Origin: Aquarana catesbeiana
Taxonomy: Eukaryota; Chordata; Amphibia; Anura; Ranidae
Direction: 5' to 3'
NCBI RefSeq assembly: GCF_042186555.1
Contig: NC_133333.1
Coordinates: 62,553,628 to 62,617,627 of the forward strand
DNA: 64,000 nucleotides
Below, one piece after another: positions 42,741-53,396 of this stretch (the stretch's first letter is position 1; each line of letters begins with the position of its first letter). The notes beneath the pieces were generated by a model that saw nothing but the letters and a program-made list of their open reading frames with translations, had not been told where the DNA came from and made no database searches. The position numbers were made by a program, and so were the translations under genes.

Positions 42741-43605
42741 GCCCCCCTAGTGTGGGTGAAGTCTCGGAGGACCGCCCTGATGCAGGTCAGTTTGTCGAGG
42801 GGGAGGCTGGCCTGCATGGAGCAGGTGTCTAGGTTGACTCCGAGAAAGGGGATGGTGTGTGCTGGATCGTCGACTTTATGTTCAGCGATGGGAACATTGA
42901 GATTCCCGAATACAACTCTCAGTTTGTCGAGGGCTCCTGGGGACATACTGGGCGGGTCGATTAGCAAGAAGTTGTCCAGGTAATGGATGACCTCTTGACA
43001 CTGAGCTTTGTGCAACAGTATCCAGGTGAGGGACTGCGCAAAAGTATCAAAGAGCCAAGGGATACTCTTCGAACCAAAAGGCAATTTGGTGGCAAAATAG
43101 TATGCCTCCTTCCACTTAATGCCATGCCAGCACCAAAGGGACCGGTGGATAGGCAGGAGCTTGAAAGCGTCCGAGATGTCGGCTTTGGAGAGCCAGGCAC
43201 CTGTGCCTGTTTTGATGATCGCTTGAATTGCCATATCTACGGAGGCATAGTTCAGGGAGAACTCTTCGGAGGGGATTAGGGAATTGAGACTGGGAATGTG
43301 GGAAGAATACGGCGCAGACAGGTTGTACACCAAACATAATTTATTAGAAAACTTGCCCTTGACAAGTCCAATAGGGCTGACTCTCCAAGTATTGAAAGGG
43401 GGCTGAGTAAAGGGGCCTATGATGAAGTCTCGGTCTATTTCAGCCTGTAAGAGCTGATCTATGGCTTGCTCGTCAATGGCCGCTAAGCGGAGATTCCTGC
43501 ATTCGTAGGTAGTGTGGGGCAGGGAAATGAGGCCAGTGTGAAACCCTGCTGTGAATCCCTGGGTAAGGTAGGTGGCCAGGGAGGGAGTAGGGTGTGAGGT
43601 GAGGT
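42741..43605 (-). pseudogene. Ngaro/DIRS-like reverse transcriptase, truncated
   Basis: An open minus frame with WRVSPIGLVKGKFSNKLCLV, SLNYASVDMAIQAI, WLSKADISDAFKLLPIHRSL, the motif KLPFGSKSIPWLFDTFAQSL and the catalytic box as HYLDNFLLID, where LDDF is expected. One catalytic aspartate is therefore changed to Asn. It ends at LRDFTHTRGAVA, where another repeat begins. The block order fits DIRS-order RT rather than LINE RT. Confidence 0.75.
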
Positions 43606-43639
43606 AGAGCCCTAGCCACAGGACATTAACTCAGCTTAG

Positions 43640-44776
43640 TCATGCCCTCTTCTGTTGTTTGACCTCGCACAAGTTCCTTGGGTGTGCCCCCTGGCATAGG
43701 GTGCAGATATGGAGCAGGCGGCACTGGCTGAAGTTGCAGAAGCCGTAGGATAGCTGCTCCTCCCACAGTTCAGACTGGGCATCCGAATTTGTCCACTTGA
43801 GGCTTCTGTACAGGAGCCGACTGACCTTGAACTGCACCGGAGGTGGAGGGAAATTCGAAGGGGTGACGGACTGTCGCGTTGGCGCACCAGGTGGCAGTGT
43901 GGGTGGAGGGCTGGCAAATAGCACACAGTGGTGAGCGCAAGCCGGCAAAGTGGCGACAGAACAGCTCTGTGTCCACAAGGCTAATTCGTGGTTGTCTGGA
44001 ATTGTGTGAGCCTAGCTGCTGCCTTGGCGGAGAAGGAACAATGATAATCGTAAAAAGAAAATCCTCCATACTTGTAGCCCAAGTCTACTACAGTATGATG
44101 GTATAAGTCCAGCTCTTCCCTCCTGCTGGGAGAGGCTGAACATAGGACATCCCTCAGCATGCCGAAGGCCAATGAGAAATCTGGGACGGACAATTTTCCG
44201 GTTGAGCCTGGGGTCTTTGGTCTTAAGGACCACTGATACGTCACCCCAGGTGTAGGCTTTGTTTTCCACCAGAACGTGGACTGAAATGAGGAGAGAGGCA
44301 AGATTGACATCCCTGCCGTCCAGGATGTCCTTCCTAATGCTGGCTGGAACCAAATGGAATGGGTAGACAATGGGGCTCCACCCTGTGGTACCTGCAGGAA
44401 GGGGTGTCAAAACCTGGATTGCGGTAGGGTCAGGGATAACAGCAGCCGGGCGAGCCTCCAAGAGTGTCACTCTGGTTTGGACATACGTGACTGAAGTAGA
44501 CAAAGATGAGACCATGGTGTGGAGTTGTGAGATGGCAGAAGATATTGACTGGAAGGATGTCTGCTGGTTGCTGGACCCTGCTGCGGCTGGTGGAGGGAAG
44601 AGGAGCTTGAAGAGCTCACCCTTCCTAGCTGTAGCTGGAAAGGGCACACCTCTGTGCCTTAGTTCTGCCGTCAACTTGGGGATGGTCCATCCCCTGAGGG
44701 ACCGCACACCGCCGCTCTCTGAGACAGGAGAAGGTGACAGAGGAGCTGTGAGGTCTTCGCTGCCGGCCTGGGACAT
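43640..44776 (-). pseudogene. Ngaro/DIRS-like ORF1 (gag-like) with SAP-like N-terminus
   Basis: ATG 44776 starts an intact 254-codon frame. Near residues 30-60, WTIPKLTAELRHRGVPFPAT then ARKGELFKLL resembles a SAP nucleic-acid-binding helix pair. A heptad-like stretch (SISSAISQLHTMVSSLSTSV) follows. The frame shifts near 44190. The rest, in other frames, gives GYKYGGFSFYDYHCSFSAKA and, near 43690, CNFSQCRLLHICTLCQGAHP, a Cys/His-rich segment typical of DIRS/Ngaro gag. Several frameshifts. Confidence 0.7.
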
Positions 44777-45059
44777 GGTTCTGCCCTGGATACGATGTCC
44801 TGTCCTTGGGGTTGAGTTTTGGTCGACCGGAACCTATTAAGGGTGACATGAATTTCAAGTTTGCTTCTTTTCCCTAAAAAGGTATACGTACCCTGCTCAT
44901 GCTCTTTTGGGTTTTTTTTTTTTTTTTTTTTTTACCTGGGGGAATATCGTCCAACCTGGTGCAGGGTGGGCCTACTGCACTTGACTGACCTGGAGGAAAA
45001 TGAAAAGGTATCAACTTGTGAAGTATCTGCTTAACTAACTTGAAGAAGTGAATTGTATG

Positions 45060-46160
45060 GTGACTTAAACGACAGGTGCATGAATCGGTATGCCGCGACT
45101 GCGACAAGTTACGAATCGAACTGTGGGGCATGGCATGAAACGAGGCCAAGACCGTTGTGGCCTACCGGGATGAATCGATGCCTCACGAATGCCCAAGATT
45201 TGAAATCAGGGTGCGGTGTGTCGATAATGAAATGAATGAAATGTTTGCCTTAATCATGAAATGAATAAAACATTTTGCCATGACAGAGGCATGACTCGGT
45301 CATGCCGCAGCTGCGGCTGATAGCGAACAGGAATCTGGAGCATGTATTGAAATGAGAAAACAGAAAGCATTGGTGCACACCGGAACGAATCAGTGCATCA
45401 CAGATGCGACTGGATTTGAATCGGAGCGCAGTACGTAACAGTGAAATGAATGAAATGTTCTGCCCTGACAGAGGTACGAATCGGTTGTGCCACGACTGAC
45501 AATGCACCGATCTCTGGTGCAGGTACTGGATAAGGCCGAAACAACTGGGGCACATGGGAACGAATTGGTGCATCTCGGATGTGACTGGATTCAAAACGGG
45601 ACGCGATAAGTGGGAGTGAAATGACTGATAATTAATTCCCATGACAGAGATACGGATCGGTCGCACCGCATCTGCGACAGACAACGAACCGGACTCTGGA
45701 GCATGTACTGAAATGAGGCCAAAACAACTGGGGCACACCGGAACGAATCGGTGCATCACGGATGCAACTGGATTCAAATCGGAGAGTTGGAACTTGACAG
45801 TGAAATGGTTTTGATTGCCATGACAGAGCCACGAATCGATCATGCCATTGTTGCGACTGACCACGAATTGGACTCTGGAGCTGGAGCATGTACCGAAATG
45901 TGGCTAAAATACCTGGGGCACGCTGAGACGAATCGGTGCATTTTTGATGCGACTGGATTCGTATCGGAATGTGATACATGACAGTGAAATGATATGCCAT
46001 GACAGAGACATGAATCCATGAGCCGTAACCTGCGACTGATAATGAATCTGACTCTGGAGCATGTACTGAAATGAGGCCGTAAGCAACTGGGGCACACCGG
46101 AGTGAATCGGTGCATCATGGATGCGACTGGATTTGAATCAGAGCGCGGTACGTGGCTGAA
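45060..46160 (-). repeat. ~180 bp satellite array upstream of the Ngaro-like ORF1
   Basis: Five to six units. CATGACAGAG occurs at about 45281, 45466, 45642, 45821 and 46000 (spacing 176-185 bp), each followed by GACTGATAATGAA-, CTGGAGCATGTACTGAAATG- and GGGCACACCGGAACGAATCG-type blocks. Divergent units, so the array is not young. Confidence 0.9.
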
Positions 46161-46745
46161 ATGATTCGAAATGGTTTGAAATGCTTTGAAATGTTTTTGA
46201 AATGTTTGTGAAATGGATTAGTTTTGAAATGGCACGGGCCGGTGTACAGAAATTTGCGAGTGACAACGACTTGTCTTGTGAAGCATGGTAAACAGTTTCA
46301 GACATGCCTGAACGAAGCGGCGCCTGCGTCGGAGTGGGGTACAAAATAACGAAATGCCTGATATAACGACGGTACAAGTAAGTGGTATACATTACGGCTA
46401 CGTGTAAAGTTTTACGAGTGGTTCGCAAGTTTGATATCAGTTTAGTGACATGATATCTAACAAATGCGTAAAATTAAAACGTCAGACGAAACCCTACCTG
46501 CGACAGCCGAGCCAGACACGTTGTACAAAACTGCGAATTGGTAACGAGAGCCTCAAAATCTCGAACACGGGAACTCACGAATACGGGAACTCACGAACAC
46601 GAGAACTCACGGACACTGAATTTCGAATAGTCGGCCTAGTGATGTAGTATCACGCACAAGAAACTGACAAAGACCACAGGCGTGTGGGCTGGTTAAATAC
46701 CTCCTGGGCTCCTCCCATAAATTCAGGCCACCATACTGGCCTTCC
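46160..46745 (-). other. Probable 5' end of the Ngaro-like element
   Basis: Short GAAATG(N)TTTG repeats (46160-46230) and three 16 bp repeats of GGGAACTCACGAATAC type (46566-46613). No frame. The right edge at the AC/AT microsatellite may mark the element boundary. Assignment by position only. Confidence 0.4.
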
Positions 46746-46746
46746 T

Positions 46747-46842
<96 letters not shown>
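46747..46842 (+). repeat. (AC)n(AT)n microsatellite
   Basis: CACACACA followed by about 40 AT units. Confidence 0.95.
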
Positions 46843-46845
<3 letters not shown>

Positions 46846-47706
46846 TAATAATTTAGAAATTAAACAAATAGTAAAAATGGGTGAAAAAAGGCAACAGTCA
46901 AGGTTTTCTTTATCAGAATATTATATTTATAATTGTTGGTAAAAAAACACCCAAAGGTTTATTAGTCGGGCATAGGCCTTTTGCACAAAGCCGTACACCA
47001 TTAAGATCAGCGTATTTCTGCGACAGGTGCGGCCAACTGTTTGCGATCAGTTGTGGACAGGATGCCTGTCCAAATCAGCGTGCATTCCTACTATTTACGT
47101 CCATGGATGCTCATCTGTCTCTTACCACAGGTACTCAGTCCATTTGCGATTACATGTAAACAGCTGCAGAGCCTGTCATTGATCTGTACAGGCTGAGCAG
47201 TCGCAGCTGACCCCAAACACCTGGCTGTATCCACTGCAGGGTGGTGTACGGCCCTGGATGGCCATGTGAATGAGGCCATATGGTGTATTGTGGTAAAACA
47301 TGGGGATAATGTCAGCATGCTAAAAGGAAATTAAATCGGTAGTCCAGTAGTAGTAGGATGCAATAAGTAGTGCCATACACTAGTAGAGTTTTGTAAAAAA
47401 ATGTTTGGTTAAAAGCGTTTGTTCAGTTTTGTAATCAAAAGTGGGGTGAAATAGACATCCGCTGTCAGTCGTTCAGAAGGCAATCCTATTATCTCCTGAA
47501 TGCCTGTTTTTTTTTCTTTTCATAGCCGAGTTTGACAGGTGGTGCCGTCTATCAACTCAGCATCCTCCAACTGTTGTTTTATCCTTTAGGTGGGTAGCTG
47601 GGGGTGATAAAATTGCAGCTCAGCTGTTTGTTTTACCACCCCTGGCCACCCAGGTGAAAAAGTCCCTGCATGAACGTTTCATGAATTCCAATAATGTAGA
47701 GCCAAC
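46843..47706. other. Degenerate repeat mosaic
   Basis: No coding. It contains the GGTGGGTAGCTGGGGGTG... / ...CCACCCCTGGCCACC inverted repeat (47590-47655), which recurs at 49631-49699 and about 50945-51003. Confidence 0.6.
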
Positions 47707-48296
47707 TTAAAGCGGCGTTCCACCCATAAAAATAATTTTACATAACTGTGCAGTAAACATAAAAAATGACATTTGGAGACATTTTTTTCTTTACTTATGT
47801 TTTAATCCCTGTTGCTATGTGGTCCCTTCTAATCTTCCTCTTCCTCACCGCGGCTCCTGACATCTCTTCCCTCGGCTCCTCTGCTCGCTACTGCTCCTGG
47901 GAGATGTGTGTCATCATTTCCCAGGAGTCAGTGGGCAGCGCCGAGGGCTTCCTTGCCATCACAACAGGGTGGGGACTTCTGACGACGCCACCCGTTGTGA
48001 TGGCAACCTGTATAGTTTACAGTGCTGTTACGTGACATTATTGCGCATGCACGGGAACGGGCGACGCATGCTGGGAATACAGCAGCACCGTATCCCGGAA
48101 GAATATGCTTGTGGGATTCACATGTCCACAAGCAATATGGGAACTGCCAGGACAGGATAATATAAGTTACTTTTTTATCTTAAAGCAGACATTAAGCGGC
48201 AAAATTTTCAAAACACGTGAGTGGTATATGTGTATGTTCTGATCCTAAGGTATGCATAAAAAAAAATTCTAACATGTCGTTGGAACTCTGCTTTAA
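47707..48296. mobile_element. TTAA-flanked MITE (family iii, copy 2)
   Basis: TTAAAGCGGCGTTCCACCC at the left, TTGGAACTCTGCTTTAA at the right, TTAA at both junctions. The homologous unit at 59752 reads GAGCCAACTCAAAGCTAGC without it, an empty site. Confidence 0.9.
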
Positions 48297-49526
48297 AGCT
48301 AGCAATATACTATGTGGATTTCAGGCCATTCCCAATTAACCAGTGGAAATTCGTTCCATGGGTGGCCCCCCCTCACCACTCTCCTGCCTCACAACCTTCG
48401 AACCTTGAAAAAAAGAAGGAGTCGGATAAAAAATTGCAATCAGATGCAGCCATGGTTGGGGTATTCTGACAGCCACTGGTACCTGTTGTCAGAATATAGT
48501 AGTCATAGCTGGAAATTCTTCCACCTGCACTTGTATTGCATGGATGAAGGAATCTGTTAGGGCTGGTTCACACAAGATGCAGTCTAGTGCGTTTTTATTC
48601 TGTATCTAAAACGCATGGACAGTGTTTAACATGGATTTAAATGGCCCAAGTTTACACCAGCTCAGTGTTTTCCAGGGCAGTCAACAAAAGTAGAATATAT
48701 TGCAATTTTTCTGTATCAAATGCATCTGGAACACGGCAAAACGCATAAAAAAAACACCAGGATGCACATGCCCTCCACCGAAAAAAAAAAAGGGGAGAAA
48801 AATGCACTGGAATGCATCAAAATGCATAGAAAATGCACCAGGACGCATCAAAAATACATTAAAAAAATCTCACATGCAGAAATGCCTCCAGAGAGCAGAC
48901 TTTGCGGTGTGAACCGGCTCTTACGTTGGCAATAGATGGATCTTTAGTTTCCATCAGCCAACTTCCTGATGGAAAATAAATTAACAGATTCCCTCATCCA
49001 CACATTCGATGTATAAATCTACACCACTACGCTATTGTATTCTGACAGCAGGATTCCACTGCCAGAATACACCGATCAGCGCTGAAGCTGATTGACTGCA
49101 GCCGCTGATCGAATTATGTTTTTCCAACATTCCTGTTTGAATCATTAGATTGACTTCACTCGTGCAGGAATGGCCATAGATGGATTGAAATTCGCCCAGT
49201 CCCTGCTGAATTGGTCACATTTCGATCCATCTATGACCAACTTTAAGCCTAGTACACGCTACTAGAAAATCAGACTAAAATATCTGTATTTGGAATGATC
49301 ATTCAGTTTTCAGTCTTTTAGCACGTTGCTTTTGAGAGTCGATATGGACTTTTCAGACAAAGATCTCCAAAGGGACATGTTGGAAATTTGTTCTCATCAG
49401 TTATTATAATGTCTGATTTTTGTTTAATTAGCACAGTAATTGTCCTATAAAAATCAAATGAGCAAGTCTCATGCCTCTCGTGTGATCAGGAATGAATTTT
49501 TTCTGGATCAACTGTGGGTACAGGAT

Positions 49527-49583
<57 letters not shown>
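48297..49583 (+). repeat. Repeat unit copy 1 (with nested MITE and AT tract)
   Basis: Collinear with 59760-61018: both contain ATTTCAGGCCATTCCCAAT, the GGTTCACAC...GTGTGAACC MITE, TAAGCCTAGTACACGCTA, and CTGTGGGTACAGGATTG (or a close variant) followed by an AT microsatellite (49527-49583 here). Long non-coding duplication. Confidence 0.85.
48555..48925. mobile_element. MITE with GGTTCACAC termini
   Basis: TTAGGGCTGGTTCACAC on the left and GTGTGAACCGGCTCTTA on the right. An orthologous copy is at 60003-60345, so it was in the unit before duplication. The interior is rich in AAAATGCA words. Confidence 0.8.
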
Positions 49584-49586
<3 letters not shown>

Positions 49587-51160
49587 CCAGTCAGCATGTG
49601 AGCAGCCTCCTCTGACTGTTGTTTAGCCTTTAGGTGGGTAGCGGGGGTGGTAAAATTGCAGCTCAACTGTCTATTTTACCACCCCTGGCCACCCAGGTGA
49701 AAAAGCTTTAAATTATTTTATTAACATTTTTGTTTATTTCAAGAATTTTCATTGGATTTTTTTATCATTACTGGGGTCCAATCCATTTTCATTTTTAACC
49801 GTAGTGACAAAAAAAAATTAGAAGGAGCAGGGTGAAAACGTTTTCTTGTAGGAACAAATTTCTTACAGCGAATGTGGTTTTCATTCAGGAAAATTACATT
49901 CATTCCAAAATCAAATATAAAAAGCAAACAAAATTTTGAAGTATTTTTAAACAACATTTGTAAAGTCATCAAACTTATTGGGGATTTTTGTATACATTTT
50001 CATATGCACGTTCGCTCTGAAAATGACTAGTATATGGTTGTACTGTATGGCAGAGGTGAATGAAATACAAAAGTGGCTGGACAGAATCGTGAAACCAACA
50101 ATTATAAAGATATTTCTACTCCCAAAAAGACACATTTTTGGAGGAAAGAGGGATGTGAAATAGTATCGAAAAGAGGAATATGCGTAGTATATAAGCAGCA
50201 GTGTTACACAGTTGCCAACTAAGTCATTTAGAGTCTCAAGTGGTTTGTTCCTGTTAGGGCCGTTCACTCTGCTGCCTTTCAAATGAAATGCGAAGCATTA
50301 CAGGTTTTGCTTTATTTTCTCCAGTTTTCTCTCTGCAAACAGTTGTGGAATCATGGACATGTGACTCAAATGTCACCAATTAAAATGTGTATTGTCCACA
50401 TTCGCATCTGTATGCCTTTTGAATAATACCTTACAGTGTACGCCACTGTGTGCATATAAAGACTATTGTAATTGTTTCTTTTGTATTGTCTCTCAAAAAA
50501 ACCCCTAATAAACTAGGATTGAACTAAAATGTTTATTGTGGTTTAATGCGTTCTTTTGGCTTAAGCTGACCAAACATTAGTAGAATTTTTTCAGAAACGT
50601 ACATTAAGAACGTTTGTTTGATATTCTAATCGTTACTGGGGTCAAATCAATATTCATTTTGGACCACAGTGGCAAGAAACTTCAAAGGGCAGGATGAAAA
50701 AATCTTCTGCAAGCAGCCGCTGTCAGGCATTTAGGAGGCACCTCGCGAACGCCCTTTTTCCAGTTTTTTAATTAGAATGGCACTAGTGTGCTGTCACTGT
50801 GAGCCAAACATTTGGCACAGTCCCATTTAATTTATACCTGAGTCTGACCACCTGTTAACTCAGCATGCCACATTAAATTCGCAGCAACTTGAAGCATCAT
50901 GGCTGGACCTTGTGAACAGCCTCCTCTGACTGCTGTATAGCCTGTAGTGGGTGGCTGGAGAGTGGTTTAGTCGCCCACTTTTACTGCCCCCAGCTACCCA
51001 TGTGATAATAGAGGCCTAATAAAATTGCCATTTCAAGAACAATTGTTTGATTTTTTTTAATCGTTAGTAGGGTCAAATTGACATTTGTTTTTGACTGCAA
51101 TGAGAGAATTCAAAGAAGCAGGATGTAAATTTGTTCTCAAATTAAATTCTTAAGGCTGCA
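49584..51160. other. Degenerate repeat mosaic
   Basis: Three related blocks share GGGGTCAAATC/GACATT (49774, 50640, 51070) and two share the GGTGGGTAGC hairpin region. No frame exceeds chance. It appears to be several decayed copies of one family. Confidence 0.6.
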
Positions 51161-51500
51161 TTCACACTTGTGCGACTTGTCATGTGACTTTGGAAACATA
51201 AAGTCGCATGACAAGTTGCAGCCCATGTATTTCAATGGAAGCCATTCAAATATATGCAACATAAAGTTGCAGCGACTTTAAAAAAACATTTCATGCAACT
51301 TGGGTGCCATAGACTGCAATGTAAATGCTCAAAAGTCACATCCTAATGTTATTAATGCGTCACTTGTGCAACAGTCAAAGCCAAGGTCAACAGCCAAAGT
51401 TGCATCTAAGTCGCACCCATCTATAGTTGTATCAAAGTTACAATGTAAAGTTGCAATGGGAATCGCATGACTTTGGAGTTGCACAAGTGTTAATGGAGTG
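51160..51500. mobile_element. MITE with CTGCATTCACACTTGTGCGA end
   Basis: Left end GGCTGCATTCACACTTGTGC, right end (reverse complement) TAACACTTGTGCAACTCC. A near-perfect hairpin ACTTGTCATGTGACTTT ... AAAGTCGCATGACAAGT lies at 51177-51218. Confidence 0.7.
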
Positions 51501-51852
51501 GGGTACATACTATGAGAAAATTGGAAGAAAAGTTCCGTACAATCATTTGATTTTCGTATAGTGTGTACACAACTTTTGACATCCGATTCAGACTTTCTAA
51601 ATAAAAAATTTCCAAAGGGACAGATTCCAATATTTTTCTCATACATGAACAGAACTAATGATTTTCACTTAATGTATTTTGTTTTCGTATGAGAAAAATC
51701 AGATACAAAAGACTACGCATGATCAGAAACAAACAACAAAAAAAACTTTTTTGTTCAAGAATTTTCATACAATTAGTACCATTCTTGGTTTTGACCTGCT
51801 GTGAAACGTTGAGGAAAACTGGACGATCATTCTTCAGATTTTCTTATCGTGT
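51501..51852. other. Flank of hAT copy 2, degenerate repeat
   Basis: AT-rich; the words TTTCCAAAGGGACA and AATCAGA(N) resemble the repeat unit at 49260-49440. It continues across the hAT insertion at 59592. Confidence 0.55.
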
Positions 51853-51860
51853 GTACTGGG
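51853..51860 (+). repeat. Left 8 bp target duplication of hAT copy 2
   Basis: GTACTGGG, identical to 59584-59591. Confidence 0.95.
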
Positions 51861-52839
51861 TAGGGATGAGCCGAACACCCCCCGGTTCGGTTCGCACCAG
51901 AACCTGCGAACGGACCGAAAGTTCGCACGAACGTTAGAACCCCATTGACGTCTATGGGACTCGAACGTTCGAAATCAAAAGTGCTCATTTTAAAGGCTAA
52001 TTTGCATGGTATTGTCCTAAAAAGGGTTTGGGGACCCGGGTCCTACCCCAGGGGACATGTATCAATGCAAAAAAAACTTTTAAAAACGGCCGTTTTTTCG
52101 GGAGCAGTGATTTTAATGATGCTTAAAGTAAAAAAAAAAAAAGTGAAATATTCCTTTAAATATCGTACCTGAGGGGTGTCTATAGTATGCCTGTAAAGTG
52201 ACGCGTGTTTCCCGTGTTTAGAACAGTCCCTGCACCAAATGTCATTTTTAAAGGAAAAAATCTCATTTAAAACTGCTTGCGGGTTTAATGTAATGTCGGG
52301 TCCTGGCAATATGGATGAAAATCAGTGAGACAAACGGCATGGGTACCCCCCAGTCCATTACCAGGCCCTTTGGGTCTTGTATGGATATTAAGGGAAACCC
52401 CGCACCCAAATTAAAATAAGGAAAGGTGTGGGGCCACCAGGCCCTATATACTCTGAACAGCAGTATACAGGCTGTAGGTTTGTTGTTAAGTAGAATCTCT
52501 TTGTAATTTTGAACGGGTACATTTTTAACGTGTTTAGCTCCAGCCAAAAAATCTTTTTTAAGCTTTTTGGAAAACATAGGGAAGGGTTATCACCTCTGTG
52601 ACATTTGTTTTGCTGTCTTTCCTCCTCTTCAGAAGATTTCACCTCACTTTTTGTCCCAATGGATTGGAAAGCATCAGTGGAAAGGAGAAATGTTTTTCCC
52701 ATATTAACTCTTACAGGAGAGAATTTCCCTTCCTAGGGGTAGATTTATTCTCACTTCCTGTTGTCTCCTTCCGTTTGCAAGTAGGAGTCGTTTGTAAGTT
52801 AGTTGTTTGAAAGTAGGGTCCTGCCCTATATACTCAGCA

Positions 52840-53260
52840 GAAATTTGGGCCTTAGGTGTTGCTGTGGCCACAACACTGTAAGCCCTCACAGGGCTCTGCT
52901 GTGAAATATTAGATCAAGAATTGTAATTACATGCCCCTGTTGAACAGGAGCTGAAAAATTAGGCCTTAGGCACTGGTGCTGGTGCCACAACACTGCAACC
53001 CCTCACAGACACTCTAGTTGGAATGCAGGAATGAGCCCTGCTGCAAAGTATTGCATCAAAAATTGTAATTACACGCCCCTGTTAAACAAGGGCTGAAAAA
53101 TTGGGCCTTAGGCACTGGTGCTGGTGCCACAACACTGCAACCCCTCACAGACACTCTAGTTGGAATGCAGGAACGAGCCCTGCTGCAAAGTATTACATCA
53201 AAAATCGTAATTACACGCCCCTGTTAAACAGGGGCTGAAAAATTGTGCCTTAGGCACTGG
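52840..53260 (-). repeat. ~140 bp tandem repeats in the 3' region of hAT copy 2
   Basis: Nearly three units; GGCACTGGTGCTGGTGCC occurs at about 52970 and 53110, with a partial unit at 53250. They lie between the stop codon and the 3' terminus. Confidence 0.9.
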
Positions 53261-53396
53261 TGGTGGCACCCAGAACCAAAAATGTTCTTACAAGCTATCA
53301 GCGTGATGATTGAGGAGGAAGAGGATAATTACTCAGGGATAGTCACTCAGCATCAGCATAGGCAGTCTTTGAAGGGATCTGAGATTTCAAAAAAAA

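Larger units (their letters stand above)
42741..46745 (-). mobile_element. DIRS/Ngaro-like retrotransposon, 5' part, truncated in RT
   Basis: On the minus strand, from right to left: a 5' region with a ~180 bp satellite (44861-46745), ORF1 from ATG 44776, and the RT (from about 43600 leftward), cut at 42741. The RNase H and tyrosine recombinase expected further downstream are missing. Confidence 0.7.

Noticed and set aside
47766..48035. Possible small membrane protein (hydrophobic 89-codon plus frame)
   Set aside because: Lies wholly within a TTAA-flanked MITE; no homologue recognised and its counterpart at 36.5 kb has no matching frame.
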